Of a stretch of DNA of 64,000 nt, positions 10,083-22,576 are shown piece by piece. The DNA lies in the NCBI GenBank assembly GCA_040954595.2, contig JBECUI020000024.1, forward strand, positions 496,001-560,000. The letters are read 5' to 3'. Origin of the DNA: Balanoglossus misakiensis. Lineage: Eukaryota; Hemichordata. Both the position numbers and the translations under genes were made by a program. Under the pieces are notes generated by a model. The model had not been told where the DNA came from. It made no database searches and saw only the letters and a program-made list of their open reading frames with translations. The number at the start of each line of letters is the position of its first letter. Position 1 is the stretch's first letter.

Positions 10083-13000
10083 TAGTGGCCAGTGTCGTGC
10101 CCATTAATTTTGAGTGTTTGGTGGGGTCAACCTTTGCGTCAACATTGATTAACCAGGCCATGCAGAGCTAGTGGCCAGTGTCGTGCCCATTAATTTTGAG
10201 TGTTTGGTGGGGTCAACCTTTGCGTCAACATTGATTAACCAGGCCATGCAGAGCTAGTGGCCAGTGTCGTGCCCATTAATTTTGAGTGTTTGGTGGGGTC
10301 AACCTTTGCGTCAACATTGATTAACCAGGCCATGCAGAGCTAGTGGCCAGTGTCGTGCCCATTAATTTTGAGTGTTTGGTGGGGTCAACCTTTGCGTCAA
10401 CATTGATTAACCATGCCATGCAGAGCTAGTAGCCAGTGTCGTGCCCATTAATTTTGAGTGTTTGGTGGGGTCAACCTTTGCGTCAACATTGATTAACCAG
10501 GCCATGCAGAGCTAGTGGCCAGTGTCGTGCCCATTAATTTTGAGTGTTTGGTGGGGTCAACCTTTGCGTCAACATTGATTAACCAGGCCATGCAGAGCTA
10601 GTGGCCAGTGTCGTGCCCATTAATTTTGAGTGTTTGGTGGGGTCAACCCTTGCGTCAACCTTGATTAGCCAGGCCAGAGCTTAGTGGCCAGTGTCGCGCC
10701 CATTAATTTTGAGTGTTTGGTGGGGTCAACCCTTGCGTCAACCTGGATTAGCCAGGCCAGAGCTAGTGGCCAGTGTCGTGCCCATCAATTTTGAGTGTTT
10801 GGTGGGGTCAACCCTTGCGTCAACGTTGATTAGCTAGGCCAGAGCTAGTGGCCAGTGTCGTGCCCATCAATTTTGAGTGTTTGGTGGGGTCAACCCTTGC
10901 GTCAACCTTGATTAGCCAGGCCAGAGCTAGTGGCCAGTGTCGTGCCCATCAATTATGAGTGTTTGGTGGGGTCAACCCTTGCGTCAACCTTGATTAGCCA
11001 GGCCAGAGCTTAGTGGCCAGTGTCGTGCCCATCAATTTTGAGTGTTTGGTGGGGTCAACCCTTGCGTCAACATTGATTAGCCAGGCCAGAGCTAGTGGCC
11101 AGTGTCGTGCCCATCAATTATGAGTGTTTGGTGGGGTCAACCCTTGCGTCAACATTGATTAGCCAGGCCAGAGCTTAGTGGCCAGTGTTGCGCCCATTAA
11201 TTTTGAGTGTTTGGTGGGGTCAACCCTTGCGTCAACCTTGATTAGCCAGGCCAGAGCTAGTGGCCAGTGTCGTGCCCATCAATTTTGAGTGTTTGGTGGG
11301 GTCAACCTTTGCGTCAACCTTGATTAGCCAGGCCAGAGCTAGTGGCCAGTGTCGTGCCCATCAATTTTGAGTGTTTGGTGGGGTCAACCCTTGCATCAAC
11401 ATTGATTAGCCAGGCCAGAGCGAGTGGCCAGTGTCGCGCCCATTAATTTTGAGTGTTTGGTGGGGTCAACCTTTGCGTCAACCTTGATTAGCCAGGCCAT
11501 GCAGAGCTAGGGGCCAGTGGCGTGCCCATCAATTTTGAGTGTTTGGTGGGGTCAACCTTTACGTCAACCTTGATTAGCCAGGCCATGCAGAGCTAGTGGC
11601 CAGTGTCGTGCCCATCAATTTTGAGTGTTTGGTGGGGTCAACCTTTGCGTCAACCTTGATTAGCCAGGCCATGCAGAGCTAGTGGCCAGTGTCGTGCCCA
11701 TCAATTTTGAGTGTTTGGTGGGGTCAACCTTTGCGTCAACCTTGATTAGCCAGGCCATGCAGAGCTAGTGGCCAGTGTCGTGCCCATCAATTTTGAGTGT
11801 TTGGTGGGGTCAACCTTTGCGTCAACCTTGATTAACCAGGCCATGCAGAGCTAGTGACCAGTGTCGTGCCCATCAATTTTGAGTGTTTGGAGGGGTCAAC
11901 CTTTGCGTCAACCTTGATTAACCAGGCCATGCAGAGCTAGTGGCCAGTGTCGTGCCCATCAATTTTGAGTGTTTGGTGGGGTCAACCTTTGCGTCAACAT
12001 TGATTAACCAGGCCATGCAGAGCTAGTGGCCAGTGTCGTGCCCATCAATTTTGAGTGTTTGGTTGGGTCAACCTTTGCGTCAACATTGATTAACCAGGCC
12101 ATGCAGAGCTACATTGTAGTGGCCAGTGTCGTGCCCATCAATTTTGAGTGTTTGGTGGGGTCAACCTTTGCGTCAACATTGATTAACCAGGCCATGCAGA
12201 GCTAGTGGCCAGTGTCGTGCCCATCAATTTTGAGTGTTTGGTGGGGTCAACCTTTGCGTCAACATTGATTAACCAGGCCAGAGCTAGTGGCCAGTGTCGT
12301 GCCCATCAATTATGAGTGTTTGGTGGGGTCAACCCTTGCGTCAACCTTGATTAGCCAGGCCAGAGCTTAGTGGCCAGTGTCGTGCCCATCAATTTTGAGT
12401 GTTTGGTGGGGTCAACCCTTGCGTCAACATTGATTAGCCAGGCCAGAGCTAGTGGCCAGTGTCGTGCCCATCAATTATGAGTGTTTGGTGGGGTCAACCC
12501 TTGCGTCAACATTGATTAGCCAGGCCAGAGCTTAGTGGCCAGTGTTGCGCCCATTAATTTTGAGTGTTTGGTGGGGTCAACCCTTGCGTCAACCTTGATT
12601 AGCCAGGCCAGAGCTAGTGGCCAGTGTCGTGCCCATCAATTTTGAGTGTTTGGTGGGGTCAACCTTTGCGTCAACCTTGATTAGCCAGGCCAGAGCTAGT
12701 GGCCAGTGTCGTGCCCATCAATTTTGAGTGTTTGGTGGGGTCAACCCTTGCATCAACATTGATTAGCCAGGCCAGAGCGAGTGGCCAGTGTCGCGCCCAT
12801 TAATTTTGAGTGTTTGGTGGGGTCAACCTTTGCGTCAACCTTGATTAGCCAGGCCATGCAGAGCTAGGGGCCAGTGGCGTGCCCATCAATTTTGAGTGTT
12901 TGGTGGGGTCAACCTTTACGTCAACCTTGATTAGCCAGGCCATGCAGAGCTAGTGGCCAGTGTCGTGCCCATCAATTTTGAGTGTTTGGTGGGGTCAACC

Positions 13001-14168
13001 TTTGCGTCAACCTTGATTAGCCAGGCCATGCAGAGCTAGTGGCCAGTGTCGTGCCCATCAATTTTGAGTGTTTGGTGGGGTCAACCTTTGCGTCAACCTT
13101 GATTAGCCAGGCCATGCAGAGCTAGTGGCCAGTGTCGTGCCCATCAATTTTGAGTGTTTGGTGGGGTCAACCTTTGCGTCAACCTTGATTAACCAGGCCA
13201 TGCAGAGCTAGTGACCAGTGTCGTGCCCATCAATTTTGAGTGTTTGGAGGGGTCAACCTTTGCGTCAACCTTGATTAACCAGGCCATGCAGAGCTAGTGG
13301 CCAGTGTCGTGCCCATCAATTTTGAGTGTTTGGTGGGGTCAACCTTTGCGTCAACATTGATTAACCAGGCCATGCAGAGCTAGTGGCCAGTGTCGTGCCC
13401 ATCAATTTTGAGTGTTTGGTTGGGTCAACCTTTGCGTCAACATTGATTAACCAGGCCATGCAGAACTACATTGTAGTGGCCAGTGTCGTGCCCATCAATT
13501 TTGAGTGTTTGGTGGGGTCAACCTTTGCGTCAACATTGATTAACCAGGCCATGCAGAGCTAGTGGCCAGTGTCGTGCCCATCAATTTTGAGTGTTTGGTG
13601 GGGTCAACCTTTGCGTCAACATTGATTAACCAGGCCATGCAGAGCTAGTGGCCAGTGTCGTGCCCATCAATTTTGAGTGTTTGGTGGGGTCAACTTTTGC
13701 GTCAACATTGATTAACCAGGCCATGCAGAGCTAGTGGCCAGTGTCATGCCCATCAATTTTGAGTGTTTGGTGGGGTCAACCTTTGCGTCAACATTGATTA
13801 ACCAGGCCATGCAGAGCTAGTGGCCAGTGTCGTGCCCATCAATTTTGAGTGTTTGGTGGGGTCAACCTTTGCGTCAACATTGATTAACCAGGCCATGCAG
13901 AGCTAGTGGCCAGTGTCGTGCCCATCAATTTTGAGTGTTTGGTGGGGTCAACCTTTGCGTCAACATTGATTAACCAGGCCATGCAGAGCTAGTGGCCAGT
14001 GTCGTGCCCATTAATTTTGAGTGTTTGGTGGGGTCAACCTTTGCGTCAACATTGATTAACCAGGCCATGCAGAGCTAGTGGCCAGTGTCGTGCCCATTAA
14101 TTTTGAGTGTTTGGTAGGGTCAACCTTTGCGTCAACATTGATTAACCAGGCCATGCAGAGCTACATGT
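10083..14168 (+). repeat. 86-bp satellite array, about 48 monomers
   Basis: The monomer starts GTGGCCAGTGTCGTGCCCAT and ends CCATGCAGAGCTA. Starts at 10085, 10171 and 10257 give a period of exactly 86 bp. A variant lacking four bases (CCAGAGCTA ending) gives 82 bp and is concentrated in 10660-11430 and 12280-12790. Monomers are otherwise very similar, with linked variants (CATCAATT versus CATTAATT; ATTAACC versus ATTAGCC). There is no open frame across monomers and no unique spacers. Confidence 0.97.
10925..13638 (+). repeat. 1357-bp higher-order duplication inside the satellite
   Basis: Private variants recur at a constant offset of 1357 bp: AATTATGAG at 10951 and 12308, GGGGCCAGTGG at 11510 and 12867, and ACATTGTAGT at 12111 and 13468. 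This defines two adjacent blocks, about 10925-12281 and 12282-13638, each with about 16 monomers and differing at only a few bases. Confidence 0.9.
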
Positions 14169-14769
14169 ATGTTGCCTGTAAGGCACACATCTCCAATTGG
14201 TACATTGGGCCTATCATACTGTACATGTACAACTAGGAAAATGTACTTCATCATATTTCCATAGTCAGCAGCTTCAAGAACATGTTGCCTTCTCTATATG
14301 AATTTTTAGACTAAAAAGAAGTATAAGAAGAATAAAGTTGTCCAATTATTGTTGGCAGGGGGTGGGGATGTGTGCTCCCATACAAATGTATATGGGTATG
14401 TACTCTTTAAGAAAAACGTTCATATGCAAGAGAAAAATGGTAAATGACAAAGAAAATTTGACTGGTATTACAATAGGACGGGTTTTTGGCATTTACACAT
14501 ATTGATGTTATCAACCGGGAAGCACACTATGTGCTGAAAATAATTGGAGAGCTCTCGCCCGGGGTGTCGGCCAGTGGCCACATACATTTCCAGTCCTAAA
14601 CCTTGCATCAGTTCTGTGGTGCGGATTAAAAAATAAGATTGGCGCTACAATATGCCCACTTAGTTTGAAATGGATTCTGCATATATACATGTAAACACAT
14701 TGAAAATGAGATATTACACATATAATCATGGGACAAGAAGGGCAAAAATTAAATTATCCAGCAGGTGTT

Positions 14770-15420
14770 CGAATTATGCAAATTAGAACAGTTGTGTAAT
14801 ATTGCCATGTCAACCACGTTGAAATTGTATTAGGTACCCATATTAATTAAAACCGTGAAAATGCGATATTACACACCATATAAGACAAACCAGGGAAATT
14901 TACATGTTAGAGAAGTTTGTCGGACATTTTGGATTATGCAAATTAGAACAGTTGTCTAATATTGCCATGTCAACCACGCTGAAATTGTTTTAGTTACCCA
15001 TATTGATGAAAACCCTGCAAATGCGATTTTAGGCACCATATAAGACAAAACAGGGAAATTTACATTTAAGAAGAGTTTGGTGGCCATTTTGGATTATGCA
15101 AATTAGAACAGTTGTCTAATATTGCCATGTCAACCACGCTGAAATTGTTTTAGTTACCCATATTGATGAAAACCCTGCAAATGCGATATTACACACTATT
15201 AAAGACAACCATAGTAAATTTACATGTTAGAGAAGTTTGTCGGCCATTCTAGATTATGCAAATTAGAACAGCTGTCTAACATTGCAATGTCAACCACGTT
15301 GAAATTGTTTTAGGTACCCATATTGATGAAAACCCTTCAAATGCGATACTACACACTATTTAAGACGACCATAGGAAATTTACATGTTAGAGGAGTTTGG
15401 CGGCCATTTTGGACTATGCA
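14770..15420 (+). repeat. Tandem repeat of about 155 bp within the left arm
   Basis: Four successive copies begin with GATTATGCAAATTAGAACAG and continue through TTGCCATGTCAACCACG and GATGAAAACCCT (starts near 14772, 14933, 15094 and 15253). Related, more decayed units lie at 40790-41000 (minus) and 42210-42560 (minus). Confidence 0.85.
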
Positions 15421-18410
15421 AATGAGAAGAGTTGAACAAAAAATGCCATATTTGCAATGCTGTTGTCTTGTTTTGGGTGCCTATGTTAAGGCTTGAAAAT
15501 GAAAGCTTATTCACCATTTTGGCACAAACAGTGGCGAGAAGGTGTTCCAATGTAACTTAGAAGAGTTGCCATATTTGCAATACAGTTATATTGTTTAAGG
15601 TATGAATGCAAATCCTGAATATTAGATTTATAACAATTTCATTGGAAAGAACATTTGTAGGTTCATCATTGACCCCATAGGACTGTCAACTCGACTACAG
15701 ACAGTCTCGATGAACACAAGACATGATCCCAATTTGCAAGCTGAGTTGAAACTGACTGCTGCAGTAACTTTAGCTCTGGGAATGTCTTGTGTGATTTAAA
15801 GCAATTGATGACCAAATTTAACACAGTTTCTCTGAGGTAACCACTTAGCTTTCGTGACTGGTTGTTTAAGAATCCAAAAAACATGAATTCTACCCAATGA
15901 ATTCAACCCTTAGAATTTCACAACTGTAACAGAGTTTGCAGTCATGCACAAAAGTGTGTATCATACACATAAGAAATTTCTCACATGTATTTTTATGATG
16001 GCAATGCATTTGACTGTAAACAAACATTGACATCAATCAGTAGCGCTATTTTGTCAGTGAAATGGCTTCATCATCATCCCTCCAACCAAAGTTGAAACTG
16101 AGTTGCAAATATTGCACAGCTTGAAATCATAAAATGTTGCAAAATTGAACCAACAGTTCGGTCAATGATCAAGTTCTTACAGCTATTATTAGAACCAGAC
16201 AATCTCAGCGAACAAGAGACATGGGCCTTATTTGCAAGTCGAGTTAGAACTGCCTTTGCCTGCCCACGGACGCCCCAGTTTCAGCAAAAATTATTGCATT
16301 AAAATGTGAGTATGGAGAACTATGCTCTGTGTTCCTTTTGTTAGCTTACATAGCTGTTGTCATTCTAGTTTTTCCTCTGTCCTGTGAACAGAGTTTCAGT
16401 TGCGAAAACCGACAGTTCTTAAAGTACAAAAGTACACCTAAATTGCCTCGGTGATGAGCATGCAGAATTTATCTGATGCTTTTTACTGGCAGAAGGACCC
16501 CACCAGTTGCAGATTGTCAATTCCATGGCACAAGGGAATTTACGCTTTGCGTTCAAATATAAATAATTAACACCTGTTTAATTTTTCTATATGTTCTTTA
16601 GTGATGATTCAAAAGTATTATGACTGCTAGTGTGATTAATATTCTATTTTCAAAATGTGTTTTTCTTAATGATTATGAATACATCAAAATTTATGCTTTA
16701 AAATTAAATCATTTTACCTGAAATATTGCAAATATTTGGAGGGTTGCATTTAATTTGAAGTTCTCGATCAAAGTTTTAGGCATAAAAAAGGTGCTACACC
16801 CCCGAAAAATTGGTAGCTATGAATTCAATTCAAAGAGTGTTGTAATGTCTGTTTTGCAACAGGGTGCCAGTTCAACAAAGCGCATGAGGATAGTAAATCA
16901 CCTTTGTGAATTTTGTGCACCACAGTAAGAATTCCCTAGAAACTGCAAACTAAATTGCAAAGCAATCAGACAAAAATGGCAGTAATTGCCAAAAAAAAAA
17001 AAAAAAAAATATTGTCACTTCCATCACTGGGTTTGTTAAATTGTCATAAAATCACACCTAAAAACATGCAAACCAAATTTTAAAAAAAATGTGGGTAGAG
17101 GTTTCTGAGTATATGACGACCAAAATCACCCCAAAATATACTTCAAAAATGAAAAATAAAATCTGTATAAAGTCTCAATAACATAAATACACACCAATTT
17201 CTAAAGCAATCTGACCAGTACCTTCTTGAGTTTCTGAGTTTAGAACAATTTCACATTGGTCCCAATGGTATATTGACATATACAAAATTGGACCTAAAGA
17301 GTAAAACACATTTCAAAGATTTTACAATTAAAGCCTCACAAGCTGCCAAATTTTACACATCTTTTTCCACAATAACATTTTTCAAATCATCCACCTATCC
17401 TTTAAAATCAGCACCATTGAGACATATTACTTGAATTTGCATGGGGTTTGTCATCTCTCTGCGATGTGTACCCTCCATATGGAGGCTGATTAAAACAGGT
17501 GTGGCGCTTGTTTAATATCTGACTTCTTTAAATTGCAACATACAGGCACATTCATTAGTCAATAAAATGTTCATGTATACCTATCAGTCAGTTTGTTTAG
17601 ATGAACAAATCTAAGATGGAAAGTAATATCATGAAAATACTGAAAGATTGGAAACTCTGAGTTTGAGTCTAAGGATAACAAGGGAACCTCTCTACTATTT
17701 GACGCACCAAAGCTATGAAAAACTTCCTTCTTTCCCTCAAATATTTTTTATGAATATGTTCTACTCCGTGATTAAAATTTCCCTTTTACCAAATGTACAT
17801 ATGTAAGAGACGTGATTTTTTCAGCAAAATTTCAATTGGCCTAGGGTGACTTTTTACCTACTTACCCATATTGGGTAGCATGAAACACAGAATGGCATAC
17901 CAGTGGGTTAGAGATACAGCGTTTTATATTAACATGAATTAACATGAAACTAAAAATTTGATGGTTTACTTAGGACTGCCTTGATCCATGGTAACCTCAT
18001 TAAATATGTACATATCTAATTCTAGGCTATCCAGTTGCGGTAGAAACCTGGACATGGACAACTTTGGGGTCAAAATCTTTTGACAAAATGTTGGGTGATC
18101 TTGGGTAAACTTTGACCTACATTCCTATATCTTGGCATCCGGCACAGATACATCCCTGACACTTGGAGTGATGGAACTGCATAATGGAGTATTATGTCTC
18201 AGCTAGTCACAGTGCTTTTGCTGTGTTTTATGTCTTTTATTCAGCCAAATTAGATGTTTTTCATTACACATTGGCTGTGTTTGCCAGTACTTTTTAGCTG
18301 GTCACACTGCCTTAACACAATGTATTCTCAAAATACTCTGCAATCTTTATGAAGCATATACAGCAGACAAAGTTGTGGTAAGACTAAACTTGCCCTTCTT
18401 TGTGATTAAA

Positions 18411-18543
18411 GCATGACCGGCCTGTCTTAGGTGGCCCCTACCTAGGGGCTTTACCCGTCATTGGCTCACAGTCTGAGAAATCAGCTCTGCAGGGAAGTTA
18501 ACGATGTAACCCACCATTAAAGCTTGGATTTCCGCTTTTTGTA
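18411..18543 (+). repeat. 133-bp block identical between the two arms
   Basis: Every base matches the reverse complement of 34531-34663, and the next roughly 170 bases differ at only about five positions. Adjacent arm sequence is clearly more diverged. The block is the first half of a degenerate tandem dimer: CCCGTCATTGGCTCACAGTCT recurs as CCCGTCATTGGCACACAGTCT about 130 bp further on. Local gene conversion or selection on a structured RNA or regulatory element are both possible. Confidence 0.75.
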
Positions 18544-19637
18544 TTTGATGCCTGGCTGAGGCCTTCTTAGGATCTACCCAACACTGAGTAGGCTATCCCG
18601 TCATTGGCACACAGTCTCAGGGAGGGAGTCAAAAGTTCAGTATACCATCAAAGCCTTTATATTGTCCATTCTTTTTAAGAGAAGGCTGGCTGCTGTAGAA
18701 AAATGTTGATCTCAAATTTATCATGTCCAAAAAGCCAGACTTCCAGCCCTATTGGTTAGGCTGGCATTAGGTAAGTACATAATTAATGAGGCAAGACATA
18801 ATACTCAATCAAATAGTTCCATCACTCCAAGTGTCAAGGTTGTATCTGCTCCGGATGCTAAAATATAGGAATGTAGGTCAAAGTTTACCCAAGATCACAC
18901 AAATGTTTGTCAAAAGATTTTGACCCCGAAGTTGTCCATGTCCAGGTTTCTACTTCAGCTGAATAGCCTAGAATTAGATATGCACATATTTAACGAGGTT
19001 ACCATTGCTCAGGGGGGTCTTAAATTAACCATCAAATTTTAGTTTCATATTAATGCATATTAATATAAAACACTGTATCTCTAACCCTACAGGTAAGCCT
19101 AGAATTAGGTACATGTACATGCGTAAGTTTTTGACAAGACAGTTAAGCTGTAATATATGTACATGAACCTTGACAATTGACTTAAAATAACATAAAGGCA
19201 GAACTGATACTGATTGGAGATAGATATTACTGATGACAGTGATGTTAATTACACCAGGAATGTTTGTCTTAGTATACGGTAGCTAACCGACTGCTTGAGG
19301 TTAAGTAATGAAAGTGCCCACTTGCGATTCACCTTCAAATAGCTACTTAGTCTTTGGTACATGTACATTGTTTTTCCAATGATTAGACAAATGATATACA
19401 TACGTGTAATTAAGGTTGGGTAGCATTTTCAATGTAATAAGCCCTGCCTTCACTATAATCTTACACCAAATCAACACTGTTCAGTAATGTGATAGGCTTC
19501 AAAGCGACGCTAGTTACATCATAATTCCCAGCAAGGGGTATTAGTTTATTGGGCAAGTGGCATGAGTGAGGCCAGACATTAGTTTTGGAAGCAAAGCGGA
19601 CAGAACACTGCCGGGCATAGACTAGGTAGTTCTGAAT

Positions 19638-21026
19638 AGTCATGTTTCATAAGTCAGGTCCATGACATATGTACCGACATTTGTGATTGGTCCATCTGGT
19701 AATCTTAGGTCCACTTGAGGCACGGTGATTGGAGGGACCTTATGTGTTAGGTCTTATTATTATGTATTATTCACTAGACCTTGTAGGTTAGGTCTTATTA
19801 CTATGTATTATTCACTTTACAGCTCCCTGATTGGTTAATGTGTAGGTCTCCAATTTTCACTGCCTCGTTATGCAAAGTCTTTTGTACTTTCTGAATACAG
19901 TTGTCGTATTCTGTCTGGCATGCTGCCTGCGCGTTGTCGAAGCTCGATCCCAGTGTATAAAGAAAGGCACTCATATAATGATTGGATTTAACCTTTCCTT
20001 CACTATTCATGGCATTTTTTTGTGATACTGTGAACTAGATACTCGAAATAAAAATTGCCAGGATAATTTTTTTATTTTATTTCCAGTGGCGGTTTGTTGA
20101 AATGGGCTAGTGTTTTGTTACGTAATGCTTTTCAGCGCATCACTTTGTGTAACACCTGGCTGAATACGAAGTGTGTGCTATTCATTCGAGCAAACCAAAA
20201 ATATCTTACAATAGAACTGTTTAGAATAGCATTGCATTTCTTTAATTGGGATACCTCATTAGTTGCTTTACAGGTATGATTACTTTTATTGTACTTCTTT
20301 CACGAAGCTGCACCGTCATAGTTCCATTTTTATGAAAACAATATACGAATGTATAAACGGACAACGTACTCCTTTTCACAACATCTACGTCAAAACAAAT
20401 TTACTTTAAAATAGTAAAACAACAATAATAATATTGATGATGAGAAGTAGGAGGGTGATTTAAGAAAATATACAACTGTTAGCAAAAATGCTTAGATGTG
20501 TTAATCAGATTTTCAAAGTCCATCTAAAAATCATTTAATCTTTCCAGGGTGCGGTTTATGTTGGAGATAGTATCAGTCAGGCTATTTCTCAGAAAATTAA
20601 TGAATGATCTGCGGACATCCCGAATAATGTGTTACCACAACGCTAGCCAGGAAGCACATGGGACATTTCACAATGAGGCAGTGAACACTGGGAGACCAGA
20701 CTGACACGTTAACCAATCAGGGAGCTGTATGGTGAATAAATACATATTAATATGACCTAACCTACAAGGTCCTGTATTATGAGGCAGTGAACACATGGGG
20801 GACCAGACTGACACGTTAACCAATCAGGGAGCTGTAAAGCGAAAAATGCATAGTAATAAGACCTAACCTACAAGGTCTAGTGAATAATACATAATAATAA
20901 GACCTAACCTACAAGGTCCCTCCAATCAGCGTGCCGCAAGTGGACCTAAGAGAAGCGGATAAACCAATCAAAACATGCAATACATGTGTATAGGACGTGT
21001 AATGTAGGTCATTTTGAAACAGGACT
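19638..21026. mobile_element. 1.39-kb TIR DNA transposon, left-arm specific
   Basis: The ends AGTCATGTTTCATAAGTC and, inverted, AGTCCTGTTTCAAAATGACC form terminal inverted repeats. They are flanked by AAT duplications (19635-19637 and 21027-21029). The right arm at about 33465 has the uninterrupted sequence with a single ATT, that is, the empty site. Subterminal inverted repeats include CTCCCTGATTGGTTAA (about 19825) against TTAACCAATCAGGGAG (20712 and 20818) and several TAGGTCTTAT/ATAAGACCTA pairs. No transposase frame is visible, so it is non-autonomous. Confidence 0.85.
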
Positions 21027-22023
21027 AATGTGACCATGGACGTTACCACATTAGACTCTGTATTGTAAGTTTCTGAAGAATCGCAAAAAATCATCAACAG
21101 TCTACATGTACTTCAACCCTGTGAGAAGTACTGTATAACACACAGGATATACTAGTCACTGTTGGTCAGGTTATTACACACTGTGGTCCCATCTGGGGAT
21201 TACACAAAATTAGGTATGTCTGTGTTCATGGGAAAAATCATGTGACATTGGCAAGCAGATATGACCTTCTGTAAGAACATTTCAAAGGAACCAGACAAGT
21301 ATTTTAGGGAAAACAACATTCAACAATGACAAAAACTGCCTCAAACCACATCTATCCAACTATCAACAAATTGTATAATATCTACTTCAATCACCACGCC
21401 TACCAAAGTTGAAAGCAATCTGACTAGTAGTTTCAAAGAATACAAATTGCAAAAATTGCCCCAAGACCACAATATGTAAATTTCACCAAAATGATATACA
21501 ACATTACTTGGGTTACCTCTTGGAACAAGCATACCAAAATTTAAAAGCAATCTAAGGAGTTTCTCAGAAAATGAATTTTGACCAAAAATGACAGATTACA
21601 AATTCTGCGACAATTTAAACAAAACCAACTAAGATCACCTACCGGAAGTGTCATACTAAATTCTAAAGAAATCAGCCAATCTCTTTAAGAGGAAAAGATT
21701 TTTTTTCAAATGGTAAAACAAGACAAAATAATTGCATGAAAAATAGACAATTCACGATATAAACTCAAAGTATATCAGGTATGATGACATTACCTACATG
21801 CATACAAATGTTCAAAGCAGTCTAACCAGTTGTTGAGTTTTGATCAATTCCACATATTTCACAGGTTATTTGCGTATTTTTGCAATGACAACTTCATTTA
21901 AGCAAAATCCCATCTACACACCAAAATAAAAAAAGCGTGGTTTCATGTTTTGGATCAGGGCAGAAATACATCCATATATACATGTAACATGCATACACAC
22001 ATGTACACTCACACACAAACACA

Positions 22024-22072
22024 TGCATACATGGCTGCATACATACATACATACATACATACATACATACAT
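22024..22072 (+). repeat. (ATAC)n microsatellite
   Basis: Tandem ATAC/CATA tetranucleotides. The open frame on the minus strand across it is a repeat artefact. Confidence 0.9.
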
Positions 22073-22121
22073 AGGGAAACGGTCTGGTAATCAATGTTAT
22101 GACACTAGCATTAGGCCTTAA

Positions 22122-22576
22122 ACCCCGGTGCGGAAAGTACTGGGGTTCGGATTAACGTGTGTTTGTACAGTTGTTTATTTGGGAGTGGTCGTCGTGCATA
22201 ATAACTGTGTAATTGATCTCATGTACATAGAAAATAATTGAACACTTTACACCTCTATGCGATTGACAGCTGTTTGAATGGCGTGGTTATTGTTTCCCAG
22301 GGATGCTTCTGAAAAGCACTGAAACCAGATTTCTCCCAAAATCATCGTTGTTTCAAAAGCTCGTGTACTTTTTCATCGATAACTTTATGTTGTGTGTGTT
22401 TATAAAGCCAACCACTGTCGTTGTGTGGTGTAATTCTTTATGCTTGGATCTGTTTGGGCCGATTTTCATAGAGCCAAGATCGTTAGAGCCAAGATCGTTG
22501 GTGTTGTCTGTTGTCAGTCAAACGGCATTAAGATTCGCCACTGATTTGGGGGGTCTTTTATACCACGCATCGGGGT
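22122..22576. mobile_element. 455-bp TTAA-type DNA transposon, left-arm specific
   Basis: The left end ACCCCGGTGCGGAAAG and right end CGCATCGGGGT form inverted termini. They are flanked on both sides by TTAA (22118-22121 and 22577-22580). The right arm has the empty site, a single TTAA at 32355-32358 in matching context (AGGCCTTAATGTATAC on the reverse strand). TTAA target duplication is characteristic of piggyBac and Kolobok superfamilies; which one is undetermined. No transposase is encoded. Confidence 0.85.

Noticed and set aside
9804-10085. 93-codon frame before the satellite
   Set aside because: No domain, no splice or promoter context, and it ends at the satellite border.
10083-14168. 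Possible CRISPR-like array because of regular repeats
   Set aside because: Repeats are contiguous with no unique spacers, in a eukaryotic setting. This is a satellite.
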